Below, piece by piece: positions 12,912-21,488 of a DNA stretch of 64,000 nucleotides. How positions within the stretch are numbered: position 1 is the stretch's first letter; each line of letters begins with the position of its first letter. Where the stretch lies: positions 1-64,000 of the forward strand of contig JADGJG010000002.1 of NCBI GenBank assembly GCA_027596195.1, in the 5' to 3' direction. The notes beneath the pieces were generated by a model. That model did no database searches, was not told where the DNA came from, and saw only the letters and a program-made list of their open reading frames with translations. A program made the position numbers and the translations under genes. Source of the stretch: Podochytrium sp. JEL0797 (Eukaryota > Chytridiomycota > Chytridiomycetes > Chytridiales > Chytriomycetaceae).

Positions 12912-13839
12912 ATGAGCAACCCCACGCTCCCTCTTGAAGTTGTCGAACAGATCCTTGTGCTTGCGCTGAGCAGCACTGGGTCTTTTGCCGAGTTTGCCCA
13001 ACTGACTTCGCTGTGCGCTGCGATCCGCGCGGCCATGTTCGAGTCACTCGTTGTGCGTTCTCAAGTGCTTCTCGGCGCACACGGCAAGGACAATGTTCTG
13101 GCGGCGCTTGCCGGGTCGTCCTGGTTGTCTCAACGAGGCTCGGCCTTCCACACGCCACGTGCGCTGATTGCCGCCCTCATCCAACGCGGCGCCAACGCAG
13201 CCAACGGAAAGCCGCTCCAAGTCGCCTGCGCAAAGATTCCCTGCAAAGTTCTCGTTGAAGGAATCGTGGCCGCAAACCCGTCCAATTTACAGCACATTGT
13301 CTCCCTGCGCGACTCCGAGGCCTTCAGAGATGCCTGCCGCTTCAACCACATCGACATTGTCGAAATCTTGATTGGTGCCGGTGCCAATGTCCATGCCAGA
13401 GCGGACGAGGCCCTGAGGTGTGTTGGACAGCTTGATGATGACTGATTCACAAAACTAACTCCTCATATCCAGACTCTCTGCCTGCTCCGGAAACTCCGCC
13501 ATGGTTTCGGTTCTCATCAAAAACGGCGCTACTGTTTCAGCTCTGCAAAATGCTCCCCTCTTTGGTGCCATCGACAGAGGTCACGAGACCATTGTCACAT
13601 CTCTGCTTGAGGCTGGCGCGGACCCCAATATTCCAATGAACGGGGTTGTTGGCGGCCGATCTGCCCTATTGGCTGCTATTGCGCGTGGAAGCGCTGCATG
13701 TGTGAAATCTCTTGTCGCTCACGGAGCGAACGTGCTCCATGATGATTGCATCGCCAAGCGCGAGGCCATCAGACGCAAATTAGACGACATTGTTGTCGTA
13801 TTAGAAGAAGCTGAATACCAACAGCTTAATGCCCACTAG
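12912..13839 (+). CDS. Ankyrin-repeat protein with F-box-like N-terminus
   Basis: Two exons (12912-13417 and 13473-13839, in phase) encode about 290 aa. The first 45 residues (LPLEVVEQILVLAL, then a hydrophobic helical run) resemble an F-box-like or BTB-associated helical start, but too weakly to name. Residues about 130-270 hold at least four degenerate ankyrin units, recognisable from DACRFNHIDIVEILIGAGANVHA, LSACSGNSAMVSVLIKNGA, AIDRGHETIVTSLLEAGADPN and AIARGSAACVKSLVAHGANV. Such proteins are binding scaffolds, and no partner can be inferred here. AATAAA follows about 25 bp after the stop. The gene lies directly upstream of the 7TM array but shares no sequence with it. Confidence 0.8.
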
Positions 13840-13931
13840 CCAACTTATTTAATCATTACCAAGCAAATAAAAGAGAGCGTAAACAATGGCGCCACAGAAG
13901 TCGCGTTTCCCGTTTCATTGTCTTCCCAATA

Positions 13932-14882
13932 ATGCCACCCACCACGCAACATTTCTGCACCAACCAAGATAACTTAACAGTTCTCAGCACGTGCGCGTTC
14001 CAATCATTCCAACAGCAAGGCACCCTTCAGCGCGTCCATTTCATTTTTGATCTGATCCTCGCCGGCGCGAGTGTTGTGCTTGCAGGGTTCTCATTTCATT
14101 TCATCATCAACCGCGACTTGCCCGCGCGCGGGCTGGAAAGAACTTTCAAAAACATCTTCTCGCCCGTAACGTTCCTCCTCGTGCCAGTTTTTCTATCCCT
14201 AGTGGGATTTTATGTCTGCGAGGCTTTTACTTACACCAGCATCTTCCCACCCCTGCGTTTTGGCCTCTTCCTATTGTCCGGGATGTGTCTGACGTGCTCC
14301 TCGTGGTTTTCCTGGTTACGCTCCAAAGCAGTCGTCGCCATCTTTTTCTCTGCACGATACGTTGCGTTTCTGCAAGCAGAACTCACAGCGATGCCTTTCT
14401 TCATTGTCGCGGCATTTCTGATGCAGTTTTTCAACATTGCTCACCGCATCCAACGCCAAACCATCGTCATGGGAATTGGATTGGCCCTCATGATCAGTGT
14501 CGACGTGTCCTGTCTTGTCGCATATTGCAAGCAAATCTTTTCCCTCCGAGACAGAAACATTGACGTCCCACGCGCGTACATGGTCATTGCGAAACACTCG
14601 GCCGCTGCTTCGAGTCTCAACTTGTTTGGAATTGCATTTTACGTCATTGGAAAAGTATTTTTGAACGCCAATTCGGAGTGGGCGATTGCGACCACCTTGT
14701 TGCAAAACTTGTGTTTGTTTTTGGCAGCGGTGGTGTTGTTGGTTATGAAAATTCAGTTGATTCAGCCGAGTTTGTTGCAGCTTCAGCCGAGTATGGTGGC
14801 CAAGAACAAACTGAAGGGATTTTTGGAGGGGGATTCGGATGATTGCAAGGCGGAGGGGAGGGAGGCAGGGTCCTCCATGTGA
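13932..14882 (+). CDS. Seven-transmembrane protein, tandem family copy 1 (subfamily I)
   Basis: A single-exon gene of 316 aa that I do not recognise. Hydrophobic spans lie at about residues 35-59, 78-100, 108-129, 143-169, 177-199, 222-245 and 250-275, giving seven helices. A short N-terminus holds Cys residues and an N-glycosylation-type site (NLT), and a charged tail follows the last helix. Family landmarks are INRDLPARGLE after helix 1, CSSWFSWLRSKAVV after helix 3, LQAEL in helix 4, SCLVAYCKQIFSLRD at helix 5, VPRAY, and MKIQLIQPSLL at the end of helix 7. This suggests a receptor or transporter-like membrane protein. There is no GPCR DRY or NPxxY motif and no rhodopsin retinal lysine. An upstream ATG at 13886 opens a short frame that overlaps the start. 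Confidence 0.8.
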   Translation: MPPTTQHFCTNQDNLTVLSTCAFQSFQQQGTLQRVHFIFDLILAGASVVLAGFSFHFIINRDLPARGLERTFKNIFSPVTFLLVPVFLSLVGFYVCEAFTYTSIFPPLRFGLFLLSGMCLTCSSWFSWLRSKAVVAIFFSARYVAFLQAELTAMPFFIVAAFLMQFFNIAHRIQRQTIVMGIGLALMISVDVSCLVAYCKQIFSLRDRNIDVPRAYMVIAKHSAAASSLNLFGIAFYVIGKVFLNANSEWAIATTLLQNLCLFLAAVVLLVMKIQLIQPSLLQLQPSMVAKNKLKGFLEGDSDDCKAEGREAGSSM

Positions 14883-14973
14883 TATTTTTTTTCATTTTAT
14901 AATTTTGTGCATGCCGTGCAAACAATGGCGCCACAGAAGTGGCATTTCTCTTGTGCACAATAGTCTCCGAATA

Positions 14974-15924
14974 ATGGCACCCATCATGGAACATATCTGC
15001 AGTGTCCAAGACAACTTCACTGAACTCACCACGTGCGCGTTCCAGTCATTCCAGCAGCAAGGCACCCTACCGCTTATCCATTTCTTTTACGAACTGATCT
15101 TGGCGGGCGTTTGTCTTCTGCTTGCCGGGTTCTCCTTTCATTTCATCGTCAACCGCGACTTGCCTGCACGCGGGTTGGATAAAACTCTCAAAAACATCTT
15201 CTCTCCCGTGACGTTCCTCCTTGTACCAGTTTTTCTGTCCCAAACGGGATTTTTTATATGCGAGGCGCTTTATTACACCAATATCTTCCCACCTACTCGT
15301 TTCGTCCTCTTCCTGTGGGCCGGGGTTGGTATAACATGCAGCTCGTGGTTCTCCTGGTTGCGCTCAAAAGCAGTCGTCTCCCTCTTTTTCTCTGCGCGAT
15401 ACGTTGCTTTTCTTCAAGCAGAACTCGCAGCTCTGCCTTTCTTCATTGCTGCAGCATTTCTGATGCAGTTTTTCAACATTGCTGACACAGAACTTCGCCA
15501 AACCATTGTTATGGGAATCGGATTGGTGCTCATGATCAGTGTCGATGTGTCCTGTCTTGTCGCCTATTGCAAGCAAATTTTTTCCCTCCGAGACAGAAAC
15601 ATTGAAGTACCACGCGCGTACATGGTGATTGCGAAACACTCGGCGGTTGCAACGTCGCTGGGGCTGTGCGGAATGGCTTTATACGGTCTTGCAGAAGTAA
15701 ATATATACACCAACTTGAGCGTGACGCTTGCGGCCGTCTGTTTGCAAAACTTGTGTCTGTTTTCGGCTGCGGTCGTATTGTTGGTTATGAAAATTCAGTT
15801 GATTCAGCCCAGCCTGTTGCAGCTTCAACGCAATACGAGTACAAGAAACAAGATGAAAGGGTTTTTGGATGGTGCATCGACTGGCGCAAAGGCGGATGGC
15901 AAGGAGACGGGGTCCTCTGCGTGA
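14974..15924 (+). CDS. Seven-transmembrane protein, tandem family copy 2 (subfamily I)
   Basis: Single exon, 316 aa, begun at the ATG whose product aligns with copy 1; the frame is open further upstream but without a matching start. It keeps all family blocks: NRDLPARGLD, FSPVTFLLVPVFLS, CSSWFSWLRSKAVV, LQAELAALPFF, SCLVAYCKQIFSLRDRN, VPRAYMVIAKHSA and MKIQLIQPSLLQLQ. It differs from copy 1 mainly in the extracellular-side loops and in helices 6-7. The stop of copy 1 is only about 90 bp upstream. That interval repeats copy 1's leader, including the upstream ATG, so the duplication carried promoter and gene together. The function is unknown. A surface receptor is my guess from topology only. 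Confidence 0.8.
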   Translation: MAPIMEHICSVQDNFTELTTCAFQSFQQQGTLPLIHFFYELILAGVCLLLAGFSFHFIVNRDLPARGLDKTLKNIFSPVTFLLVPVFLSQTGFFICEALYYTNIFPPTRFVLFLWAGVGITCSSWFSWLRSKAVVSLFFSARYVAFLQAELAALPFFIAAAFLMQFFNIADTELRQTIVMGIGLVLMISVDVSCLVAYCKQIFSLRDRNIEVPRAYMVIAKHSAVATSLGLCGMALYGLAEVNIYTNLSVTLAAVCLQNLCLFSAAVVLLVMKIQLIQPSLLQLQRNTSTRNKMKGFLDGASTGAKADGKETGSSA

Positions 15925-16133
15925 TGAATTTCGTCGGATAATTCCAAATTCATGGAAAATCAATTTTCCCTCCTTAACCTCCTTTGAAATAGATTTATTA
16001 TATATGGGGTGGTAACAATCCTGATCTCTTCCACCGTTAAATGAGCCAGCACCCTTCCCCTTTTTCCCCCTTTAAACAATGGGCTGAGTCATGGCGCGCT
16101 TCTCTGGGAATTGTGCACAATCGCTTCCGAATA

Positions 16134-17084
16134 ATGCCGCCCATCCCGGAACCCTTCTGCAATATCCAAGATAACTTTACAGAACTCTCCACGTGCGCGT
16201 TTAAAACATTTCAGCAGCAACCCACCCTTCAGCTCGTCCATTTCTTTTATGAACTGATCTTGGCGGGCGCGAGTGTTCTGCTTGCAGCGTTCTCCTTCCA
16301 TTTCATCATCAACCGAGACTTGCCCGCGCGTGGGCTCGAAAGAACTTTCAAAACCATCTTCTCGCCCGTGACATTCCTTCTAGTTCCGGTTTTTCTGTCT
16401 CAAGGAGGGTTTTATGTCTGCGAGGCTTTTAATTACACCAGCATCTTCCCACCCATGCGTTTCGGCCTCTTCCTACTGGCTGGGATATCTCTGACGTGCG
16501 CTTCGTGGTTTTCCTGGTTGCGCTCAAAAGCAGTCGTCTCCATCTTCTTCTCTGCACGATACGTTGCGTTTCTTCAAGCAGAACTCACAGCGATACCTGT
16601 CTTCATTTTCGCGGCGTTTCTCATGCAGTTCTTCAACATTGCTCACCGGTCACTGCGCCAAACCATTGTTATGGGAGTCGGATTGGTCCTCATGATCAGT
16701 GTCGACGTGTCATGTCTAGTCGCATATTACAAGCAAATCTTCTCCCTCCGAGACAGAAATATTGACGTCCCACGCGCGTATACGGTGATTGCGAAACACT
16801 CTGCCATTGCATCGAGTCTCAACCTGTTTGGAATGGCTTTTTACGTGATTGCACAACTATTTTTGTACAACAGCTTGAGCGTAACGATTGCGGCAATCTG
16901 TTTGCAAAACTTGTGCCTGTTTTCGTCGGCGGTGGTCTTGCTGACCATGAAAATTCAGTTGATTCAGCCGAGTTTGTTGCAGAAGCCGAGTACAAGTACA
17001 CGGAACAAGATGAAAGGGTTTTTGGAGGGTGCTTCGACGGATGCAAAGGCAGAGGGCAAGGAGACGGGGTCTTCGCGGGGATGA
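16134..17084 (+). CDS. Seven-transmembrane protein, tandem family copy 3 (subfamily I)
   Basis: Single exon, 316 aa, third member of subfamily I. The start was chosen by alignment to copies 1 and 2 (ATG in the context ATAATG, shared by all three). In helices 2-3 it is closest to copy 1 (QGGFYVCEAFNYTSIFPPMRFGLFLL). Its C-terminus reads KPSTSTRNKMKGFLEG, close to copy 2, which hints at exchange between copies. Seven hydrophobic spans and the conserved blocks are intact, so it looks functional. The short charged tail ends in GSSRG. No known family motif is recognised. Confidence 0.8.
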   Translation: MPPIPEPFCNIQDNFTELSTCAFKTFQQQPTLQLVHFFYELILAGASVLLAAFSFHFIINRDLPARGLERTFKTIFSPVTFLLVPVFLSQGGFYVCEAFNYTSIFPPMRFGLFLLAGISLTCASWFSWLRSKAVVSIFFSARYVAFLQAELTAIPVFIFAAFLMQFFNIAHRSLRQTIVMGVGLVLMISVDVSCLVAYYKQIFSLRDRNIDVPRAYTVIAKHSAIASSLNLFGMAFYVIAQLFLYNSLSVTIAAICLQNLCLFSSAVVLLTMKIQLIQPSLLQKPSTSTRNKMKGFLEGASTDAKAEGKETGSSRG

Positions 17085-17615
17085 ATTTTTCAGCGTGTTT
17101 TTTTAAGGGGGGTTCTTTGCAGTTTTCCTGCCTTACTTTTTGATAAAATAGATATTTTTTTAGTGGTTATCGCCTCGCTTTACTTTTAGAATAAAACATA
17201 CTGCCCCGTAATTGGTCAGCCCGGCTCTGACCCGCCTACTTGCTTGGTTGATAAAATAGAATGATTTACATACTGTACAGAGTAATTTTAATGAAAACCT
17301 TAAGTGACCTTATAATTAGGCGGCAATCCCCTCTTTCACATTTGTAATGCATAAAAGGCGACTCTCGCAATATCCTTTCTGAATTTCTGACGGCGCCTGT
17401 GCAAGGAACAGCGTCAACAAACCTTCGCATTTTTTTCCTTTCTCTTCTTTCCTTCTTCCTGTCTGATAGTGTGAAGAGATAGAAAGGGGCGGATTTATTT
17501 AGAATATAATTCCGAAATCAGAATGTTGCCAAAGCGAGAACAAGGGGCCAGATCGAGAACAATAGGACTTTGATCTGAATAAATTTCCGAAGTGATTTGA
17601 CCCCGAACAAAGAAA
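17085..17615. other. Intergenic region between the two 7TM subfamilies
   Basis: About 530 bp, AT-rich. A TGATAAAATAGA stretch occurs twice, near 17141 and 17250. No coding frame of note and no RNA gene is visible. The last 60 bp before 17616 resemble the sequence before copy 5, ending in a shared CCCGAACAAAGAAA leader. Confidence 0.6.
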
Positions 17616-18626
17616 ATGCCACCCTTCTCTCTCCACACCAATACCAGCTCCGACATATTGGCAGGCGACCAGCTTCAATATCAGCAGCTGTCCACTTTTG
17701 GATTTGTACAGTTTTACGTCGAGCTCGCGTTGGCAGCTGCATGTCTCGTCCTTGCACTCTTCTCCGCCCACTTTCTGATTAAGCGCGACCTTCCTGCACG
17801 CGGATTGGAAATGAATATCAAGAACATATTCGATCCCATCTCATTCCTGCTCGTTCCCGTCTTCCTCTCCCAAGCAGGGTTCTTTGTCTGCGAGGCTTTC
17901 TATTACACAAGCATTTATACACCAATGGGAAACGGACTCTTCTTTTTCTGTGGAGTTGCGCAAACGTGCATTTCGTGGTTCTCCTGGCTTCGTTCCAAAG
18001 CAGTCATTTCCGTCTTCTACTCTGCGACTTACGTTTCGGTGATCCAAGCCGAACTCACAATCGTCCCAATCCTGTTTACTCTGTCCTGCTTCATCCAGTT
18101 TCTAGATATTGAGGACAGAATCCAAAAAGCAAGTGTCGCCATGGCCGTTGGGGTCGGGTTCGTGATGCACGTCGACATATCCTGCCTGATTGCATATCAC
18201 AAGCAAATCTTCAGCTTAAAAGACGTCAGCGTCGACGTTCCACGCGCATACGAAGTGATTGCAAGATACACTGCCGCCTCAACTTCCATGTGGTTTTGTT
18301 CGACCTCGTTTTATTCAATTTCTAGCATGCTCATTCGCAAGAACCTCACGATTGCGCTCGGACTTGTTTTGGCTCAAGACGTGTTCATGTTCTCGGCTGC
18401 GGCGGTGCTGCTCGCCATGAAGATTCAGCTGATTCAACCAGGGTTGTGGCCGCTGCTGGGGTCGTCAAGTAAGAAAAACAAGGTGAAGGACTTCTTGGAA
18501 GGAAGTTCGACAGTGAATATGAAAACGGCAGAAGTAGGAAGTTCGATAGAGAAGAAGGCGGCAGAAGTGGGAAGTTCGATAGAGAAGAAGAAAACAGTAG
18601 AAGTAGTTCAACCCGAGAGTGAATAA
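17616..18626 (+). CDS. Seven-transmembrane protein, tandem family copy 4 (subfamily II)
   Basis: Single exon, 336 aa. It belongs to the same family as copies 1-3: KRDLPARGLE, FLLVPVFLSQAGFFVCEAFYY, WFSWLRSKAV, IQAEL, SCLIAYHKQIFSLKD, VPRAY and MKIQLIQPGLW are all present. It has a distinct, Cys-poor N-terminus (MPPFSLHTNTSSD) and a longer tail. The tail contains a directly repeated 10-residue unit (AEVGSSIEKK, twice, plus partial copies), probably a small coding minisatellite. Its 3' half is almost base-for-base identical to copy 5. It is followed by a truncated piece of the APH-fold kinase gene. Confidence 0.8.
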   Translation: MPPFSLHTNTSSDILAGDQLQYQQLSTFGFVQFYVELALAAACLVLALFSAHFLIKRDLPARGLEMNIKNIFDPISFLLVPVFLSQAGFFVCEAFYYTSIYTPMGNGLFFFCGVAQTCISWFSWLRSKAVISVFYSATYVSVIQAELTIVPILFTLSCFIQFLDIEDRIQKASVAMAVGVGFVMHVDISCLIAYHKQIFSLKDVSVDVPRAYEVIARYTAASTSMWFCSTSFYSISSMLIRKNLTIALGLVLAQDVFMFSAAAVLLAMKIQLIQPGLWPLLGSSSKKNKVKDFLEGSSTVNMKTAEVGSSIEKKAAEVGSSIEKKKTVEVVQPESE

Positions 18627-18631
18627 TAGTC

Positions 18632-18895
18632 TAATTTATTCGGCATACGCGTAAAAATCAAATATATCATATAAGTCCCCAAACACTGACCAAGCTTCCT
18701 CATCCTTTTCGATGCCACAACCCTTTAAAGCAACGCTTCTGCAACATCACATTCGAGTTTCGTGCCAGCCAGCTCCAAGTTGTAGTGCAGACTCCAAACA
18801 GCAGCTTGAAGGTCAAATCTGCGATCCCCAAAACGCGAATCTCCGAGATCCAGAACACCCACCGCGACCCACCTCTTTGTTTCTTTGTCTCACAA
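18632..18895 (-). pseudogene. Truncated, frameshifted copy of the 3' end of the APH-fold kinase gene
   Basis: This stretch matches 20370-20630, the 3' end of the minus-strand kinase gene downstream of copy 5, over roughly 260 bp. The C-terminal codons are still readable (DFYAYA then a stop). Near 18725 the copy is one base shorter than the parent in a T/A/G run, which breaks the frame. Homology stops abruptly near 18893, and no upstream part of the kinase is present. It is the scar of a segmental duplication that copied a subfamily II 7TM gene together with the tail of the adjacent convergent gene. Confidence 0.85.
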
Positions 18896-19378
18896 TTTTT
18901 CCTTCTTGTGGTCCAGTAGTATTGTGATTGCCGACTTCCTGTGTTTTGTGCGCTGTCTTTTTATTATTTTTCTTTCTTGGTCTTTTTTTTCACACATCTT
19001 TCCAGCTACGGCTGAAATCACTTAACAGACGACTCCACATGCCAGAAGCTCAGAGTGGCACTATATTGTAACTCAAGTAATTTGTGTAGAGTTTTTGTCT
19101 TCGGGTCCGTAATATCTTCCCATAAGCTCTCTCTCTGCTTGCTTAAAAACCATTTCTGGAGTAATTATTGGGCTGGCGATGTTTCCAGTGGATGAAAATC
19201 CACCCATGTCTCACTTTTTAATTTTTAAAAGAGGGTGTCGAAACAAAAGAAAAAATTCTTTAAGGGGATTAAAAGGCTGACAAAGAATAATGAAAATTAC
19301 GGAGAACAATACGGCTTTGTTGCGTAAATTTCCCTTAAATTTTCCGCAGCGCGATTCGAATTTCCCCGAACAAAGAAA
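18896..19378. other. Intergenic region upstream of 7TM copy 5
   Basis: About 480 bp of AT-rich sequence after the end of the kinase-fragment homology. T-rich and A-rich runs are present, and the last bases (CCCCGAACAAAGAAA before the ATG) match the leader of copy 4. I see no gene. Confidence 0.55.
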
Positions 19379-20353
19379 ATGCCACCCTTCTCTCTCCACA
19401 GCAATTCCACTTTTAACGCCATTTCGGCAGGCGGCTATATTCAGTATCAGCAGCTGTCCACTTTTGGATTTGTACAGCTTTACGTCGAGCTCGCGTTGGC
19501 AACTGCATGTCTCGTTCTTGCACTATTCTCCGCCCACTTTCTGATTAAGCGCGACCTACCTGCACGCGGGTTGGAAACGAATCTCAAGAATATATTCGAT
19601 CCCGTTTCCTGCCTGCTCGTTCCCGTTTTCCTCTCCCAAGCAGGGTTCTTTGTCTGCGAGGCTCTCTACTATGCAAGCATTTTTCCACGAATGGGAAACG
19701 GACTCTTTTTTTGCTTTGGCGTTGCACAAACGTGCATCTCGTGGTTCTCATGGCTTCGTTCCAAAGCAGTCGTTTCCATCTTCTACTCTTCCACTTACGT
19801 TTCGGTGATCCAAGCCGAACTCACAATCATCCCAATCCTGTTTACTCTGCCATGCTTCATCCAGTTTCTAGATATTAATGACAGAATCCAAAAAGCAAGT
19901 GTCGCCATGGCCGTTGGGGTCGGGTTCGTGATGCACGTCGACATATCCTGCCTGATTGCATATCACAAGCAAATCTTCAGCTTAAAAGACGTCAGCGTCG
20001 ACGTTCCACGCGCATACGAAGTGATTGCAAGATATACTGCCGCCTCAACTTCTATGTGGTTTTGTTCGACCTCGTTTTATTCAATTTCTAGCATGCTCAT
20101 TCGCAAGAACCTCACGATTGCGCTTGGGCTTGTTTTGGCTCAAGACGTGTTCATGTTCTCGGCTGCGTCGGTGCTGCTCGTCATGAAGATTCAGCTGATT
20201 CAGCCGGGGTTGTGGCCGCTGCTGGGATCCAAATCAAGCAGGAAAAATAAGCTGAAGGATTGCTTGGAAGGAAGTTCGACAGAGAAGAAAACAGAAGAAG
20301 GTTCGACAGAGACGAAGAAAACAGCAGAAATAGTGCAACCCGAGAGTGAATAA
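19379..20353 (+). CDS. Seven-transmembrane protein, tandem family copy 5 (subfamily II)
   Basis: Single exon, 324 aa, the close sister of copy 4. From about residue 170 to the end of helix 7 the two genes are nearly identical in DNA, while the N-terminus and tail differ. That pattern fits recent duplication or gene conversion. All family landmarks are intact (KRDLPARGLE, WFSWLRSKAVV, IQAEL, SCLIAYHKQIFSLKD, VPRAY, MKIQLIQPGLW). The tail carries shorter GSSTEKK/GSTETKK repeats. The stop codon lies only about 10 bp from the stop of the convergent kinase gene. Confidence 0.8.
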   Translation: MPPFSLHSNSTFNAISAGGYIQYQQLSTFGFVQLYVELALATACLVLALFSAHFLIKRDLPARGLETNLKNIFDPVSCLLVPVFLSQAGFFVCEALYYASIFPRMGNGLFFCFGVAQTCISWFSWLRSKAVVSIFYSSTYVSVIQAELTIIPILFTLPCFIQFLDINDRIQKASVAMAVGVGFVMHVDISCLIAYHKQIFSLKDVSVDVPRAYEVIARYTAASTSMWFCSTSFYSISSMLIRKNLTIALGLVLAQDVFMFSAASVLLVMKIQLIQPGLWPLLGSKSSRKNKLKDCLEGSSTEKKTEEGSTETKKTAEIVQPESE

Positions 20354-20363
20354 CTGTTTTTCT

Positions 20364-21419
20364 CTATGCGGCATACGCGTAAAAATCAAATAAATCGTAT
20401 ACGTCCCCAAACACCGACCACCCTTCCTCGTCCTTTTCGATATCATACCCCTTTAAAAACAACGCTTCCGCAACATCACATTCGAGTTTCGCGCCAGCCA
20501 ACTCCAAGTTGTATCGCAGACTCCAAACCGCAGCTTGAAGGTCAAATCTGCGATCCCCAAAACCCGAATCTCCGAGATCCAGAACACCCACCGCGACCCA
20601 TTTCCTTGCTTCTTCGTCTCGCGAGAACAAGAAATTGGGCAGCATGCAATCTCCGTGCAGGAACACCAACTCCTCCCTTGACCAGAATTGATTCGATGGC
20701 GGCAAACTCAAAACCTCGTCCAGGTTTTCAATATAAGCCAAAGCATCTCTTCCATTCTCCACATCCTCTTCTCCGCCTTTGCTGATCATCTCAGCCGCAC
20801 GTTCCATAATGTTGGGCTTGTATTCCCTCTCAACCACCGCAGAAACCCAATCCCTCGCACTCTTGACCGTTTGCAAGTTCAACTCATCTTTGAAACTTTC
20901 TAAACGAAGGAGTGGGAATTCGAGCGGTCTCCACGACTCGTGAATCAATTTCACTGCCACTGCGAAAGCAGAGATCAAGTCCAAGCGATCCTCTTGGCCC
21001 TCGCATTGCCTCATGGCCTCCGCTCCATTCACACCGGGAAGCAACCCAAACACCATGTGGTGGGGGGTGAGGTCTTTGTCCACAAGGAACCCCAAGGGCC
21101 GAGGGAACGAAAGGTTTGTGAAAGCTGAATCTTGCTTCCAGAGCAGCGACAGCTTCTCTTGCTCGCGAAGGATGGCCTTGCGAGAGTAAGGGTTCGTTGC
21201 ATGCTTGATCACGATGTTCGCGTGTGAACTCTTGGCGAGAAAGACTGTGCTGTTCATCCCGGTCTTGTCGATCGAAACGGTCCAAGCAACGGGGCCCAGG
21301 TCATCAGTGGAAGTATGGAACTTGGCCAAGAGAGCGTCAACTTGACAGATCGTCTCTTCTGGTGATAGGCCCGAAGTGTCTCGATCGAGAGATTGCAGAA
21401 GTTCAGCTGACATGGTCAA
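20364..21419 (-). CDS. APH-fold kinase (aminoglycoside phosphotransferase/choline kinase superfamily)
   Basis: An intronless gene of 351 aa. The kinase-like fold shows in order a nucleotide-binding region with NIVIKHATNPYSRKAILREQEKL, the hinge (HHMVFGLLPGVNG), the catalytic Brenner-type motif LVFLHGDCMLPNFLF (about residues 251-265), and the metal-binding VLDLGDSGFGDRRFDL (about 276-291). These proteins phosphorylate hydroxyls of small molecules or other substrates, and the substrate cannot be predicted here. The start at 21419 is followed by a second Met two codons on (21413), which could equally be used. The lack of introns contrasts with its right-hand neighbours and would fit, but does not prove, bacterial origin. 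A broken partial copy lies at 18632-18895. Confidence 0.8.
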   Translation of the reverse strand: MTMSAELLQSLDRDTSGLSPEETICQVDALLAKFHTSTDDLGPVAWTVSIDKTGMNSTVFLAKSSHANIVIKHATNPYSRKAILREQEKLSLLWKQDSAFTNLSFPRPLGFLVDKDLTPHHMVFGLLPGVNGAEAMRQCEGQEDRLDLISAFAVAVKLIHESWRPLEFPLLRLESFKDELNLQTVKSARDWVSAVVEREYKPNIMERAAEMISKGGEEDVENGRDALAYIENLDEVLSLPPSNQFWSREELVFLHGDCMLPNFLFSRDEEARKWVAVGVLDLGDSGFGDRRFDLQAAVWSLRYNLELAGAKLECDVAEALFLKGYDIEKDEEGWSVFGDVYDLFDFYAYAA

Positions 21420-21488
21420 AAATATAAACCGCGTCCAAATAAATGCTTCAATTCTTTATTACATGTGAACAACAACCTTGTACATAAT

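Noticed and set aside
13932..20353. Microbial rhodopsin or GPCR identity for the 7TM array
   Set aside because: No lysine in the retinal position of helix 7 and no DRY, NPxxY or cysteine bridge pattern was found.
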